From: Microcaldota archaeon
GTDB lineage: Archaea > Micrarchaeota > Micrarchaeia > Micrarchaeales > Micrarchaeaceae
Direction: 5' to 3'
Assembly (NCBI GenBank): GCA_021799635.1
Contig: JAJZAB010000001.1
Location: 346,505 to 410,504, forward strand
DNA: 64,000 bases
Within the stretch, counting starts at the first letter, position 1. Every line of letters starts with the position of its first letter. Positions 7,969 through 16,573 of this stretch are shown one piece after another. A model generated the notes under the pieces. That model was not told the origin of the DNA. It was given only the letters and a program-made list of their open reading frames with translations, and ran no database searches. Position numbers and translations under genes: made by a program.

Positions 7969-9438
7969 GTGGTACTGGAATTCATGGATAAAATATCAAA
8001 ATTTATACCTTCGATCAAGCCGCCGGCAACGCCGCTCTCCCTTAGAGAAAAAATGTACTGGACCGCTGGGATAATAACGATATATTTCCTGCTTTACAAT
8101 ACCTACGCCGTAGGAGTAAACCAGCAGGCGGTCACCCAGCCGCTCCTCCAGCTGGTCAGCATAATATTTGCAGCCAGGATAGGCAGCATAATAACTGTGG
8201 GCATAGGTCCGATAGTGCTCTCAAGCATAGTGCTCCAGCTCATTGTAGGCTCTGGCATAATAGACATAGACCTCAGCGACACCGCCCAGAGGTCCAGGTT
8301 CCAGGCGCTGCAGAAGCTGTCAGCCATGGCCATAGCCGTTGTTGAGGCCGTTGTTTTCGTTTATACTGGCTACGTGCCAGCCGCCAGCGCATCGGTTGTC
8401 GGGATAGTGATGCTGCAGCTGGCTGTTGGTGCAATATCCATAATATTCCTCGATGAAATAATGACCAAGTACGGCATAACCTCCGGCATAAACATGTTCA
8501 TAGCTTCAGGGGTGTCTTACGCGATAGTTGCTGGTACCTTCGGCATACTAGTTCCTGAGGCCGTGGCCGCAATCCAAGCAGGCGGAGCCTCTGCCATACC
8601 AAACGCTCTGCTCGCGTTCGGACCCCTATTCTTCGCCATACTGGTGTTTATAGTAAGCATATACGCATACGAGATGAAGGTGGAGCTGCCGCTTTCGTTC
8701 GAGCAGCTCAGGGGAGTTGGCGGAAGGCTGCCCATACCGTTCCTGTACGTTAGCGTGCTGCCGGTGATACTTGCATCTTCTCTAGAGCTCAGCATGACGG
8801 TCTGGCTCAGGTTCCTTTCTGGGGTGAAGGGCAGTTTGGCAGGGCTTGCCAAATTCATAGCCCTATACCAGCCGGTGGCAACTACCAACGGCGGCACAAC
8901 GCTGCAGCTAAGCGGAGGCATTGCCTATCTGATATCCCCGACCTTCCCCCTTCCCTACTCGGCCAACTACGGGGGCATAGGTGGCTATGCTACCTACTTC
9001 ACCTACCTGCTGCAGCACACCACGCAGCTCTTCCTTCCGTGGGGCGGCTATCTTCTCGTGCCGGAGTGGATGCACGTCATAATATACACGGTTGTGCTAG
9101 TGCTGCTCTGCATAGTCTTCGGGAAGTTCTGGGTAGAGATGACAGGGCAGAACCCGAAGAACATATCCGAGCAGCTGGGCGACATGGGCTGGCAGATACC
9201 TGGCTTCAGGAGGGACCCGAGGATAGTAGAAGGGGTGCTAAACAAGTACATACCCACGATAACGGTGCTGGGAAGCGTCTTTGTAGGACTCCTTGCAGCG
9301 CTGGCCACGCTTACCGGGGCCGTTGGAAGCGGAATGGGTATACTGCTTACAGTAGGAATAATATACATGCTCTACCAGCAGCTGGAGCAGGACAGGCTTT
9401 ACGAGACATATCCGATACTGGAAAAAATAACGAAATAG
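7969..9438 (+). CDS. secY: Preprotein translocase subunit SecY
   Basis: The pore subunit of the Sec translocon, 489 residues with about ten membrane segments. The family's opening (LREKMYWTAGIITIYFLLY), the plug region near GVNQQ, and the long cytosolic loops that carry the ribosome-binding arginines (MKVELPLSFEQLRGVGGRLPI and the region NPKNISEQL) are all present. The start is a GTG at 7969; the ATG at 7984 (MDKISKF) is a good alternative. Unlike in most archaea the gene is not next to ribosomal protein genes but follows a V4R-domain gene. It serves the many secreted proteins encoded nearby. Confidence 0.93.
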   Translation: MVLEFMDKISKFIPSIKPPATPLSLREKMYWTAGIITIYFLLYNTYAVGVNQQAVTQPLLQLVSIIFAARIGSIITVGIGPIVLSSIVLQLIVGSGIIDIDLSDTAQRSRFQALQKLSAMAIAVVEAVVFVYTGYVPAASASVVGIVMLQLAVGAISIIFLDEIMTKYGITSGINMFIASGVSYAIVAGTFGILVPEAVAAIQAGGASAIPNALLAFGPLFFAILVFIVSIYAYEMKVELPLSFEQLRGVGGRLPIPFLYVSVLPVILASSLELSMTVWLRFLSGVKGSLAGLAKFIALYQPVATTNGGTTLQLSGGIAYLISPTFPLPYSANYGGIGGYATYFTYLLQHTTQLFLPWGGYLLVPEWMHVIIYTVVLVLLCIVFGKFWVEMTGQNPKNISEQLGDMGWQIPGFRRDPRIVEGVLNKYIPTITVLGSVFVGLLAALATLTGAVGSGMGILLTVGIIYMLYQQLEQDRLYETYPILEKITK

Positions 9439-9602
9439 CTAGGCCGCGTCCCCTCAACTGATACTGCCGCAGCACCGGAAATTCCCCAAATTCTCCCCAC
9501 AGCACCCAAAAAACCACGCCGGCCATTTTGGCATTTAATGCATAAATATATTAAACTATAAGGGGTAATAAATAGACTAACAGCGCCGTCTTGGCGATAT
9601 AA

Positions 9603-10637
9603 ATGCATAAAGGAATCATAGCTTACGTGGCTCTAATAGTAATAATTATAATTCTAATCTACATAGAGACCGGTTTCAAGTTTTTCAGCAGCCCGGCCAC
9701 CACAACAGTGCAGGCCACCACGAGCACCATACCGGCTAACGTATCAAGCAACACCACAACAACCTCATCAACGCTCTTCGCATGCTCCAACTACGATCTC
9801 TACGAGGTCGACTTCAACAGCGTGGTGGTTCAGAGATGCCTCTGGACCGGCGGCCCGATTGGAGTGTGGGTCGCGGCGGGGAACAGCGGCACAGAGCACC
9901 TGACAATAATAGGCAGCAACAACCAGACATACGTAAACGAAACGGAGTCCTACAGTTGCGTAACGTTCTTCAAAAACGTCACCATGCCGGAGCAGGTGTA
10001 CACCGTGACTTTTGCCACAGGCGCGGGAGGCGGCAGCTGCGGCCCTGCCATAGTAAAGTTCAACCAGACCCTGGTGCCTCCCAACGTGACCTACGATTAC
10101 GTCTACAACGGCAAATTCTCAAGCGGGTCTTACACAGGGTGGACTGTAACTGGCAAGGGCTTTGGCACGGCACCGATAAATTTCACGCACGCCAACATGG
10201 TTGGATGCTACCAGGGCGCGCCATGGAGCAACTACAACGGAACGCAGTTCGCAGCGAGCACGTACCACTGCGGCACCTCATCAAGCCCCGGGAATATCAC
10301 ATCAAGCCCGTTCTTGGTAAACAAGCCATTCCTGAATTTCAAGATAATAAGCCCGGCGCAGCAGAACATCTACATAGCCATACTTTATGATGGCAATAGC
10401 TCAATAATCGCGCACTACAACACCTACAACACATCGTTCGGCGGCAATCCCGAATCCACACTCAGGAATGCGAGCATACCGCTGACAAGCCTTGCGGGCA
10501 AGACTGTTAGGATAAGGATAGTGCAGCAGAGCACAGATCCGCAGGGGTTCATAACGGCTACCGATTTCACAATGGCTACCACACCGAACCAGTATCAGGG
10601 AGTGCTGGCAAATCTTACAATATACAACACTACCTAG
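9603..10637 (+). CDS. Secreted/membrane-anchored glycoprotein, unknown
   Basis: 344 residues. One N-terminal membrane segment (residues 5-25) is followed by a Thr/Ser-rich linker (about 32-58) and an exported domain with many NxS/T sequons, as in archaeal surface glycoproteins. The domain contains seven or so Cys, consistent with disulfides, and a jelly-roll-like beta pattern in the second half (YNGKFSSGSYTGWTVTG). TATA-like aaatata lies near 9543, with a leader of about 30 nt. No family is recognised. The Thr-rich anchor design is shared with the proteins at 60586 and 53360. Confidence 0.75.
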   Translation: MHKGIIAYVALIVIIIILIYIETGFKFFSSPATTTVQATTSTIPANVSSNTTTTSSTLFACSNYDLYEVDFNSVVVQRCLWTGGPIGVWVAAGNSGTEHLTIIGSNNQTYVNETESYSCVTFFKNVTMPEQVYTVTFATGAGGGSCGPAIVKFNQTLVPPNVTYDYVYNGKFSSGSYTGWTVTGKGFGTAPINFTHANMVGCYQGAPWSNYNGTQFAASTYHCGTSSSPGNITSSPFLVNKPFLNFKIISPAQQNIYIAILYDGNSSIIAHYNTYNTSFGGNPESTLRNASIPLTSLAGKTVRIRIVQQSTDPQGFITATDFTMATTPNQYQGVLANLTIYNTT

Positions 10638-10667
10638 CCAGCAGCCCGGGCCGGTAAGAGCACCGCG

Positions 10668-11198
10668 TCATGCCCCTGCCTTGGCATCAGGATCAGATTT
10701 TTCGCCCTCCTTCTTCTGCATTAGCTTTCTGCCTACCTCCTTCCTATTCTCTATCTGCATGTTTATCTGCTCAATGTCCTCAGGCTTGAGCACCTTCTCC
10801 AGTATGTACCTTGAGTAGTCGTTGGACAGCTGCGATATGTCGAGCAGTATGGACTGGAGGTCCCACGCGCTTATCTGTATGTCCTTTTGAGGCTTCAGCA
10901 CCTCTATCCCAGCAGGCGCGTATTTAAAAGTTATCCATATGAGGCTCTTAAGGTTCTCAAATAACGCAGTGACAACGGCGCTGGTAATGAAGTACTTGTC
11001 CTTCTTTATAGGTTCCTCTATCGCGCCGTAGCAGTAAACCACGCCCGGCTCCTTCAGGAGCCTCTCGTTTATTAAATCTACAAGCAGCGGCTGCAGCTTA
11101 TCCTGCTCTTCGCTCTGCATGTCAAAGTACATCTTGACCTGCATGCCTCCCTTTCCGACTTTCTCCTCAGTAACCCTCTCAAGCTCAGATTTTGCCAT
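10668..11198 (-). CDS. Hypothetical protein downstream of hisS
   Basis: A 176-residue soluble acidic/basic protein without membrane segments. A short N-terminal alpha/beta part (MQVKMYFDMQSEEQDKLQPLL) is followed by a beta-rich middle and a charged helical C-terminus (EDIEQINMQIENRKEVGRKLM). Its ATG directly follows the TAG of hisS, so it is translated from the same message. No family recognised. Its fixed coupling to hisS suggests a housekeeping role, but nothing in the sequence says which. Confidence 0.7.
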   Translation of the reverse strand: MAKSELERVTEEKVGKGGMQVKMYFDMQSEEQDKLQPLLVDLINERLLKEPGVVYCYGAIEEPIKKDKYFITSAVVTALFENLKSLIWITFKYAPAGIEVLKPQKDIQISAWDLQSILLDISQLSNDYSRYILEKVLKPEDIEQINMQIENRKEVGRKLMQKKEGEKSDPDAKAGA

Positions 11199-12479
11199 CT
11201 AATCATTTATCTTGTTCAGTATAATGAGCGCCTCCTCTTTTGAAATGCTGGATTCATCGCCACTGGATAGGTTCCTTAGCTTTATGACACCGGCCCTCTC
11301 CTCCACGTCGCCGATTATCGCGGCGTAGCCAAAGTGCATGCTGTTGGCATAGGAGAGCTGGTTTGATATGTTCCTGGAGGCTATGTTCATATCAGTCGGC
11401 ACCCCCATGCTCCTGAACCAGTTCGCAACGCCAAGCGCGTACTTGTAGTTGTTTTCCTTAACGTTTATTACGAAAAGCCTCGCGTATGTGTGCTTTATGG
11501 ATGACTCATAGCCAAGAAGGTACAGTATCCTATCCAGACCCATCGCAACGCCCACCGCAGGTATATTCTTGCCCCCGTAAATCCCAATAAGGTTGTCGTA
11601 CCTGCCTCCACCGCAAAATGCCTCCTTCGCCTTCCCGCTGGCGTCTTGGTATTCAAACACTACCCCGGTGTAGTAGTCAAGGCCCCTGACAACAGAGAAG
11701 TCAATTATGATGTTGCCCTTCAGCTTGTACTCTTCAAGCAGCCCCAGCAGCTTCCTCAATTCGTCCGTTATGCTCTTGTCCTTGATAATCGATTCGACGT
11801 AGTCCAGCTTCTCCAGGTTGGTTGTGCCTACACTCATCAGGCCGTCTATCCTGCTCACCACGTCTCTCTCTATGCCGTATCCTGTCAGCAGTTCAGTCAT
11901 CTTGTCCTTGCCTATCTTTTCAAGCTTATCGATTGAGCGCATCACATCCATAAAATTATCCCGCTTCACTCCAAAGCCCTCCAGTACAGAGTTCATAAGC
12001 TTCCTGCTGTTCAGGGCTATATTATATTCGAAGCCCAACTCCTCAAGAGCCTTCGCCGCCGTAGCCATAACTTCTGCCTCTGCAAGGATTGGATCCCCTC
12101 CTATTATATCAACGTCAGCCTGGGATATCTCCCTGTACCTCAGGTGCTGCGGCTCCTCCCTCCTCCACACCTTCCCAATCGCATATCTTTTAAAAGGCAG
12201 CGGGAGCTCCTGGTGCATGGTTATGTACCTCGCAAGCGAGACCGTCTGGTCGTACCTGAGCCCTAGGTCCTCGTCCTTCAGCTCGAATATGAGCTTTGCT
12301 TCGTCCCCTATGCCTCCTTTGGCCTTCAATATCTTGAGAGATTCTATATATGGGGTATCTATAGTAAGAAAGCCAAAGCTCTGGAATACCTTCTCAATCC
12401 TCTTTATCGCCTCGTTCTTGAAAAGCGCCGCGTTGGGAAGGAGGTCCCTCACTCCCCTAGCAATTGGCAGATCAGGCAT
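11199..12479 (-). CDS. hisS: Histidyl-tRNA synthetase
   Basis: A class II aminoacyl-tRNA synthetase of 426 residues. It shows the HisRS opening ARGVRDLLP, motif 1 around IDTPYIES, motif 2 (FKRYAIGKVWRREEPQHLRYREISQADVDIIG), the histidine-A motif (RGLDYYTGVVFEYQ) and motif 3 (VGVAMGLDRILYLLG), then a C-terminal anticodon-binding domain. The ATG at 12479 places ARG close to the N-terminus, as in the family; the ATG at 12494 is also in frame. It lies 25 bp after the thioredoxin gene and is followed without a gap by a hypothetical gene. Confidence 0.93.
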   Translation of the reverse strand: MPDLPIARGVRDLLPNAALFKNEAIKRIEKVFQSFGFLTIDTPYIESLKILKAKGGIGDEAKLIFELKDEDLGLRYDQTVSLARYITMHQELPLPFKRYAIGKVWRREEPQHLRYREISQADVDIIGGDPILAEAEVMATAAKALEELGFEYNIALNSRKLMNSVLEGFGVKRDNFMDVMRSIDKLEKIGKDKMTELLTGYGIERDVVSRIDGLMSVGTTNLEKLDYVESIIKDKSITDELRKLLGLLEEYKLKGNIIIDFSVVRGLDYYTGVVFEYQDASGKAKEAFCGGGRYDNLIGIYGGKNIPAVGVAMGLDRILYLLGYESSIKHTYARLFVINVKENNYKYALGVANWFRSMGVPTDMNIASRNISNQLSYANSMHFGYAAIIGDVEERAGVIKLRNLSSGDESSISKEEALIILNKIND

Positions 12480-12503
12480 TAAATCAACATACAAAATTAA
12501 TGA

Positions 12504-12824
12504 TCAGATGTTCTTCTCAATCCATTTCTTAAGCGCCTCTTTTGGTATCGCTCCTACATTCATAGCCTTGAGCTTCCCGTTCTCTATAAGTAGCGTGGTT
12601 GGTATGCTCATTATATTGAATCTGGAGGCTATTTTATCATTGTCGTCAGCATTTACCTTCACGAACTTTATCTTTCCTTCGTATTCAGCCGATACCTCAT
12701 CTACTACCGGTGAATACATCCTGCACGGTCCGCACCACTCCGCCCACACGTCCACCACTACCGGCACTTTTGACTTCATAACCTCGGATTCAAAGTTTGA
12801 TTCGTTTGCATCGGATACGCTCAT
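12504..12824 (-). CDS. trxA: Thioredoxin
   Basis: A 106-residue single-domain thioredoxin with the active site WCGPC (Cys31, Cys34), the preceding VVVDVWAEW strand and the cis-proline segment MSIPTTLL. It is full length and cytosolic (no signal). It would reduce protein disulfides. It precedes hisS on the same strand with a 24-bp gap and is probably the first gene of that operon. No thioredoxin reductase is visible in the window. Confidence 0.95.
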   Translation of the reverse strand: MSVSDANESNFESEVMKSKVPVVVDVWAEWCGPCRMYSPVVDEVSAEYEGKIKFVKVNADDNDKIASRFNIMSIPTTLLIENGKLKAMNVGAIPKEALKKWIEKNI

Positions 12825-12967
12825 GTATTCACCTTTAAAACAGATTAATACCTATTTTGCCATATTAAATTAAAAAGATACCGTTTTAAAAACGACACTC
12901 CATTGCCAAGCCATCTGATGCCAAACGGTATGGCAACATTTTTAATATTTTAAAATAGATTAAGATT

Positions 12968-13030
12968 ATGATGATAATGCACTACGCCGAGCCTACCGCT
13001 ATGAGGAAGATCTTGAGTGCTGAACTTTAA
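12968..13030 (+). CDS. Possible 20-aa leader ORF upstream of the histone gene
   Basis: An ATG-started frame of 20 codons (MMIMHYAEPTAMRKILSAEL, then TAA) ends 14 bp before the histone ATG, downstream of an AT-rich promoter-like stretch (tttttaatattttaaaa, about 12940-12956). It is too short to judge by composition. It may be a translated leader or chance. Confidence 0.25.
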   Translation: MMIMHYAEPTAMRKILSAEL

Positions 13031-13044
13031 TTGTGCTGGATTAA

Positions 13045-13257
13045 ATGGCGAACATATCAAAAGCCTCGGTAAGGAAGATAATCAATAACAGCTCAGACAT
13101 AATGATTACCGAGAAGGCCCTGGAAGCAATATCAGCAATACTGGAGAGGGAGGCAAAGAAGATAGCCAGCTATGCGGTAGGGCAAGCCAAGAGGCACGGT
13201 CGCAAATCCATACTCAAGGAGGATGTGGAGAAATACAGTATTAAATATGGTGATTAA
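13045..13257 (+). CDS. Archaeal histone
   Basis: 70 residues with the three-helix histone fold: the first helix (ASVRKIINNSSD), the long central helix (TEKALEAISAILEREAKKIASYAVGQAKRHG) and the last loop-helix (RKSILKEDVEKYSIKY). The conserved RHGRKSI segment, which contacts DNA, is intact. There is no tail, as usual for archaeal histones. It packages DNA as dimers or longer polymers. The next gene overlaps or abuts its stop. Confidence 0.93.
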   Translation: MANISKASVRKIINNSSDIMITEKALEAISAILEREAKKIASYAVGQAKRHGRKSILKEDVEKYSIKYGD

Positions 13258-13258
13258 G

Positions 13259-13816
13259 GTGGCAAACGAATCTAAGGTGGTGCGCATATCAAGGAGCAAG
13301 AAGGGAAAGATGAAGGCAGTTTACGAAGTTAAAGGTTCCAGGCGCGCGACAATTTTCGAGCCGATGAGCGAGAACATACTGCAGACCACCTTTGCCGGGG
13401 ATGGCGGAATACTCGACCAAAGGCTTCTGCGCGTAAGCAAGAGCAACATAGAGAACATATTCGGCACGTTCGTAAATGAACTCGGCGCCGCTAGGGTGCT
13501 TGAAGAGGACTACAGCGACATCAAGCTTGAAAAAAATTGTCCAAAGTGTGCTTCCTCACCGCTTGTCAGGTATATCGACACCCTGATGTACCCAAGCGAG
13601 GTGCCGGTGATGCCGTTCTACATCTGTCAGGCCTGCGGCGCAAAAAGCTACTATATTACTGACAGCTACCTCAGCAACATGATCAGCGAAAACAGGGACC
13701 TTTTTTCGGAGGCCGAACTATCCCAAATGGAAGCAGACCAGAAGGAATTCATTGCCGACGTAAAGGCACACATAATAAGAATATTTGCTTCCAAAAGGAT
13801 AATGTATGTTAAATAG
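13259..13816 (+). CDS. Hypothetical protein with C4 zinc ribbon
   Basis: From the GTG at 13259 the protein has 185 residues (an ATG at 13247 overlapping the histone stop is possible; GGTGAT just upstream can serve as ribosome-binding site). A basic N-terminal segment (RISRSKKGKMKAVYEVKGSRR) is followed by an alpha/beta part and a zinc ribbon: CPKC at about residue 94 and CQAC about 35 residues later. A helical tail ends it. The basic start and zinc ribbon suggest nucleic-acid binding. It sits between the histone and a PRC-barrel gene; family not recognised. Confidence 0.75.
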   Translation: MANESKVVRISRSKKGKMKAVYEVKGSRRATIFEPMSENILQTTFAGDGGILDQRLLRVSKSNIENIFGTFVNELGAARVLEEDYSDIKLEKNCPKCASSPLVRYIDTLMYPSEVPVMPFYICQACGAKSYYITDSYLSNMISENRDLFSEAELSQMEADQKEFIADVKAHIIRIFASKRIMYVK

Positions 13817-14068
13817 GTGAAACGTGAGATGCCAATTCTTCTATCGGAACTTTACGGCAAGCAGATAATAACCAACGAAGGTAAGAAAATAGGCTTCGTG
13901 GAGGAGATTATACTAGATTTTGATGATGGTAAAATATCGAGCCTGCTGCTCGTAAAAATGGATAACCTTGTTAGGAGCGATAATACGGCGCAGCTGCTTG
14001 CAAAGAACAGCGTCAAGTACGACAGAGTCAAAAGCGTGTCAGAGACTATAATAGTCGGAAGCAAATGA
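13817..14068 (+). CDS. PRC-barrel domain protein
   Basis: 83 residues forming a single PRC-barrel: LLSELYGKQIITNEGKKIGFVEEIILDFDDGKISSLLL is the typical first half, and the C-terminal YDRVKSVSETIIVG the last strands. Small stand-alone PRC-barrels are widespread in archaea; several are linked to RNA metabolism or cell division (CdpB-type proteins that interact with SepF). The start is a GTG immediately after the previous stop. Its function here is unknown, but the presence of SepF and three FtsZ in the window makes the division link worth noting. Confidence 0.85.
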   Translation: MKREMPILLSELYGKQIITNEGKKIGFVEEIILDFDDGKISSLLLVKMDNLVRSDNTAQLLAKNSVKYDRVKSVSETIIVGSK

Positions 14069-14115
14069 GCAGAGCAAGACCAGCTTCATCATACCTTCCA
14101 TCATGCTAGGCGCGC

Positions 14116-14247
14116 TCAGTCGGTTGAAATCTCCTTGGGCATGTTCGGCCTTTCCTTTATGAGTATCCTCCCGCCGCAGTACTGGCACCTTACGAAGTTG
14201 TCTATCTGCTTCATCTTCTTTCCGCATTTTATGCAAATGTAAGCCAT
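14116..14247 (-). CDS. rpoP: RNA polymerase subunit P (Rpo12)
   Basis: 43 residues read on the minus strand: MAYICIKCGKKMKQIDN, then VRCQYCGGRILIKERP and a short tail. The CxxC...CxxC zinc ribbon and the RCxYCGxRI(L/I)xK(E/R)R signature are diagnostic of Rpo12/Rpb12. This subunit links Rpo3 and Rpo10 during polymerase assembly. It is the last gene of the exosome-L37Ae run, where Rpo12 is found in many archaea. Confidence 0.93.
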   Translation of the reverse strand: MAYICIKCGKKMKQIDNFVRCQYCGGRILIKERPNMPKEISTD

Positions 14248-14272
14248 GCTATCATTCCAAAAGCTAAAATAG

Positions 14273-14635
14273 TTATAGGTTTCTGTTTGTCTTGAGCCAC
14301 TTTATGAAATCATTATGCAGCGGCGACTTGCTGGTGTCAATTACCCTTATTTTCATTGTCCCGCCATAGTGCTGGTCGTCGAGAGACAGCACCTCGCTGT
14401 ATTCCTTCATTTCAGTGTAGTGCACCTCCATCCAGTGTATTTTCCCGTTTATATATTCCTTGACAATCTCCTCAACCATTGGCGGGGACTGGAAGCTGAA
14501 GAGTATGCCGGTGCACCAGTAAAGAGGCATTGTTCCGGCAGGCATTATCCTTTCTCTGAGCAGGTCATCCAGCTGCACCTTCACAACATCGTGGATCACC
14601 AGCGTGTTCGAAGGCTCGTACATTATTTTAACCAT
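14273..14635 (-). CDS. Hypothetical protein between L37Ae and rpoP
   Basis: A 120-residue soluble alpha/beta protein; its ATG directly follows the L37Ae stop, so it is co-translated. It contains a hydrophobic LYWCTGILFSFQSPP stretch and a charged second half. I do not recognise it. In many archaea rpoP follows L37Ae directly and the next gene is Pcc1 of KEOPS, so this ORF is an insertion in a conserved order, possibly a lineage-specific factor tied to translation or transcription. Confidence 0.7.
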   Translation of the reverse strand: MVKIMYEPSNTLVIHDVVKVQLDDLLRERIMPAGTMPLYWCTGILFSFQSPPMVEEIVKEYINGKIHWMEVHYTEMKEYSEVLSLDDQHYGGTMKIRVIDTSKSPLHNDFIKWLKTNRNL

Positions 14636-14884
14636 TCACTCAGGCCTTTTCTTTACGTGGCTCTCGACAAGCCTCCTCGCCACCTCCCCGGCCGGCGTTG
14701 TCATTGTGTATGCGCCCCCGGCGTAGGTGGTCCCGCAGTGCCTGCACCTCCATATGCTGGTGCCTACCCTTTTCACCGAGACCCTGCCGCACATCTCGCA
14801 CTTGTAGGAAGCCCGTTTGTCCTCCTTCACCGCCCTGTACCTCTTCCTTATCCTAGCTCCGTATCTTATGCTCGCGTTAGCCAA
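14636..14884 (-). CDS. rpl37ae: Large ribosomal subunit protein L37Ae
   Basis: 82 residues with the C4 zinc ribbon CEMCG...WRCRHCG and the family segments GARIRKRYR and GGAYTMTTPAGE. Full length for the archaeal family. A separate TATA-like element on the minus strand (about 14978-14985, tatataag) in the 150-bp gap before it could allow transcription apart from the exosome genes. Confidence 0.95.
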   Translation of the reverse strand: MANASIRYGARIRKRYRAVKEDKRASYKCEMCGRVSVKRVGTSIWRCRHCGTTYAGGAYTMTTPAGEVARRLVESHVKKRPE

Positions 14885-15037
14885 ATAATCACCAGATCAG
14901 GCACATTACACGCGCAAGCGCTTTCAGCACTGCGCGTTTTCAACGTGAAATTCATATTCATCTACATTTTATTGCTTATATACCTTTCTGCGGCTCGTTT
15001 CCTCCCGTCCCGCAGCCTGGCGTTGGCACAGTCCAGC

Positions 15038-15838
15038 CTATGCCTTCGATTCCTCTATAATCTTTTTGACGTGTTTGTGCTTTTCCAGCGCGGTGTCGAC
15101 CATCGACTCTATTTCCGCCTTGTACAAGCTCCCTGAAAGCCCCTTCTGCATAGCCCTTATGAATTTTTCATCGGTTGCCACTGTAAACCTTGCCAACATG
15201 GCATTTTCCTCAGAGCGGTCCGGATCAAGCACCAGGTGCTTTCCTATCTTGCCGAAAGTTGCAGACGTGACTATATTGTCTATCTTAAGATTTTTAACCC
15301 TCTTATCATGGAGCTCCTTTTCATCCTCGTATCCAGGCACCTTTGTGTTCACTAGTGAACTCATGGCCGCTATGCAGCTGGCATCGAACAGGTTGCCATC
15401 GTAGTTTAGGACGTATATGTCAACAAAGATGTTCCAACACTTCCCTTTGTCTATAAGCAGGCTGCTCAGGTCAACGCAGTTTCCAGCCCTTATCCCACGG
15501 TCCACCACTCTTGCCAGCTCTATGGACTCCGGACTTGGAGGTCCGGTTTCGTAGTCAGCGCTTGCGGCAGGCAGCAGCTCCGCAGACATCGCTATGGTGC
15601 CCATGTCTGGAGTATCCTCCATCGGCTCCCCAACCCCCATCTTCACCCCGGCCAGCACTCTGGTGTTGCCGAGGTCTACCTGCGCCGATCCTTCGGCGTT
15701 CTGTATTATGCCGGGCTTAATTTTTATAGCTCTAAAATCCAGGAGTCCTCTGGAATCCTCCCTTTTACCTTTTGAAATCAGTTCCCTTATATAATTGCTC
15801 TTAATTAGATCTATTGCATACACATCACTCACCCTCAT
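15038..15838 (-). CDS. rrp42: Exosome complex subunit Rrp42
   Basis: 266 residues with the RNase PH fold, belonging to the non-catalytic archaeal Rrp42: the opening REDSRGLLDFRAIKI, the NTRVLAGVK strand and the C-terminal helix are typical. With Rrp41 it forms the hexameric phosphorolytic ring that degrades or tails RNA. Its ATG overlaps the end of rrp41 by about 14 bp, indicating coupled translation. Family members begin with the same long N-terminal helix, supporting this start. Confidence 0.95.
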   Translation of the reverse strand: MRVSDVYAIDLIKSNYIRELISKGKREDSRGLLDFRAIKIKPGIIQNAEGSAQVDLGNTRVLAGVKMGVGEPMEDTPDMGTIAMSAELLPAASADYETGPPSPESIELARVVDRGIRAGNCVDLSSLLIDKGKCWNIFVDIYVLNYDGNLFDASCIAAMSSLVNTKVPGYEDEKELHDKRVKNLKIDNIVTSATFGKIGKHLVLDPDRSEENAMLARFTVATDEKFIRAMQKGLSGSLYKAEIESMVDTALEKHKHVKKIIEESKA

Positions 15839-16571
15839 ATTTTTTGGCTATGTTCTTGTACACAGACCTCAGCGCTTCTCTCTGAGCCGCGCTTATTACC
15901 TTTCCAGCCTCAATGACCATGTCAATCGCCCTTGGCAGCTCCTCCCTGGTATAGCCGCCGTCCATCTGGAGCAGCAGTATGCTGTTGTCTTTTGGTGATA
16001 CGGCCATCGGCATGTCGGAATCCGAATAGTTGTCTTCTATCATGTCCATGTCAAGCACCAGCTCCTCCCCTATTTTTCCTACCGAAATCGCATACACCAG
16101 GTCCTTCATGTGTATCCCCGCGCTGGCCAGCGCCACAGAGGCGGCCGTTATGCCAGCAGCCCTGGTGCCGCCGTCGCCCTGCAGTATCTCTACGAATATG
16201 TTTATCATGCTTCCAGGAAATTCGTTCAGCATAACCACATTTTCGAAGACCTCCTTAGTCACCTTCGATATTTCGGTAGCCCTCCTGTTCGGCCCAGACC
16301 TACTGTGCTCAGACAGAGATGAGAATGGGGCCATCTGGTAGCGGCACTTTATTATAGCTTTCATAGGGTCAGCCATGTGCTTTGGCTGCGTTTCCACCGG
16401 TCCGTAGACTGCGGCAAGCACCCTGTTGTTTCCCCACTCTACCATGGCCGATCCATCTGCGTTCTTCAGCACAGAGGCCTCAATCTTGAAGGGCCTGATC
16501 TCGTCGAAAGCCCTGCCATCTAATCTTTTGCCATCTTTTATAAGCTCCGGCTTGTTTGCTTTTGATGCCAT
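15825..16571 (-). CDS. rrp41: Exosome complex subunit Rrp41 (catalytic)
   Basis: 248 residues of the RNase PH family: KRLDGRAFDEIRPFKI, NNRVLAAVYGP, the RRATEISK arginine segment, LQGDGGTRAAGITAAS (phosphate-binding) and DNYSDSDMPMAV with the catalytic Asp pair. These show it is the active subunit of the exosome ring. It lies between rrp4 (2-bp gap) and rrp42 (overlap), as in the canonical archaeal superoperon. Confidence 0.96.
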   Translation of the reverse strand: MASKANKPELIKDGKRLDGRAFDEIRPFKIEASVLKNADGSAMVEWGNNRVLAAVYGPVETQPKHMADPMKAIIKCRYQMAPFSSLSEHSRSGPNRRATEISKVTKEVFENVVMLNEFPGSMINIFVEILQGDGGTRAAGITAASVALASAGIHMKDLVYAISVGKIGEELVLDMDMIEDNYSDSDMPMAVSPKDNSILLLQMDGGYTREELPRAIDMVIEAGKVISAAQREALRSVYKNIAKKYEGE

Positions 16572-16573
16572 AT

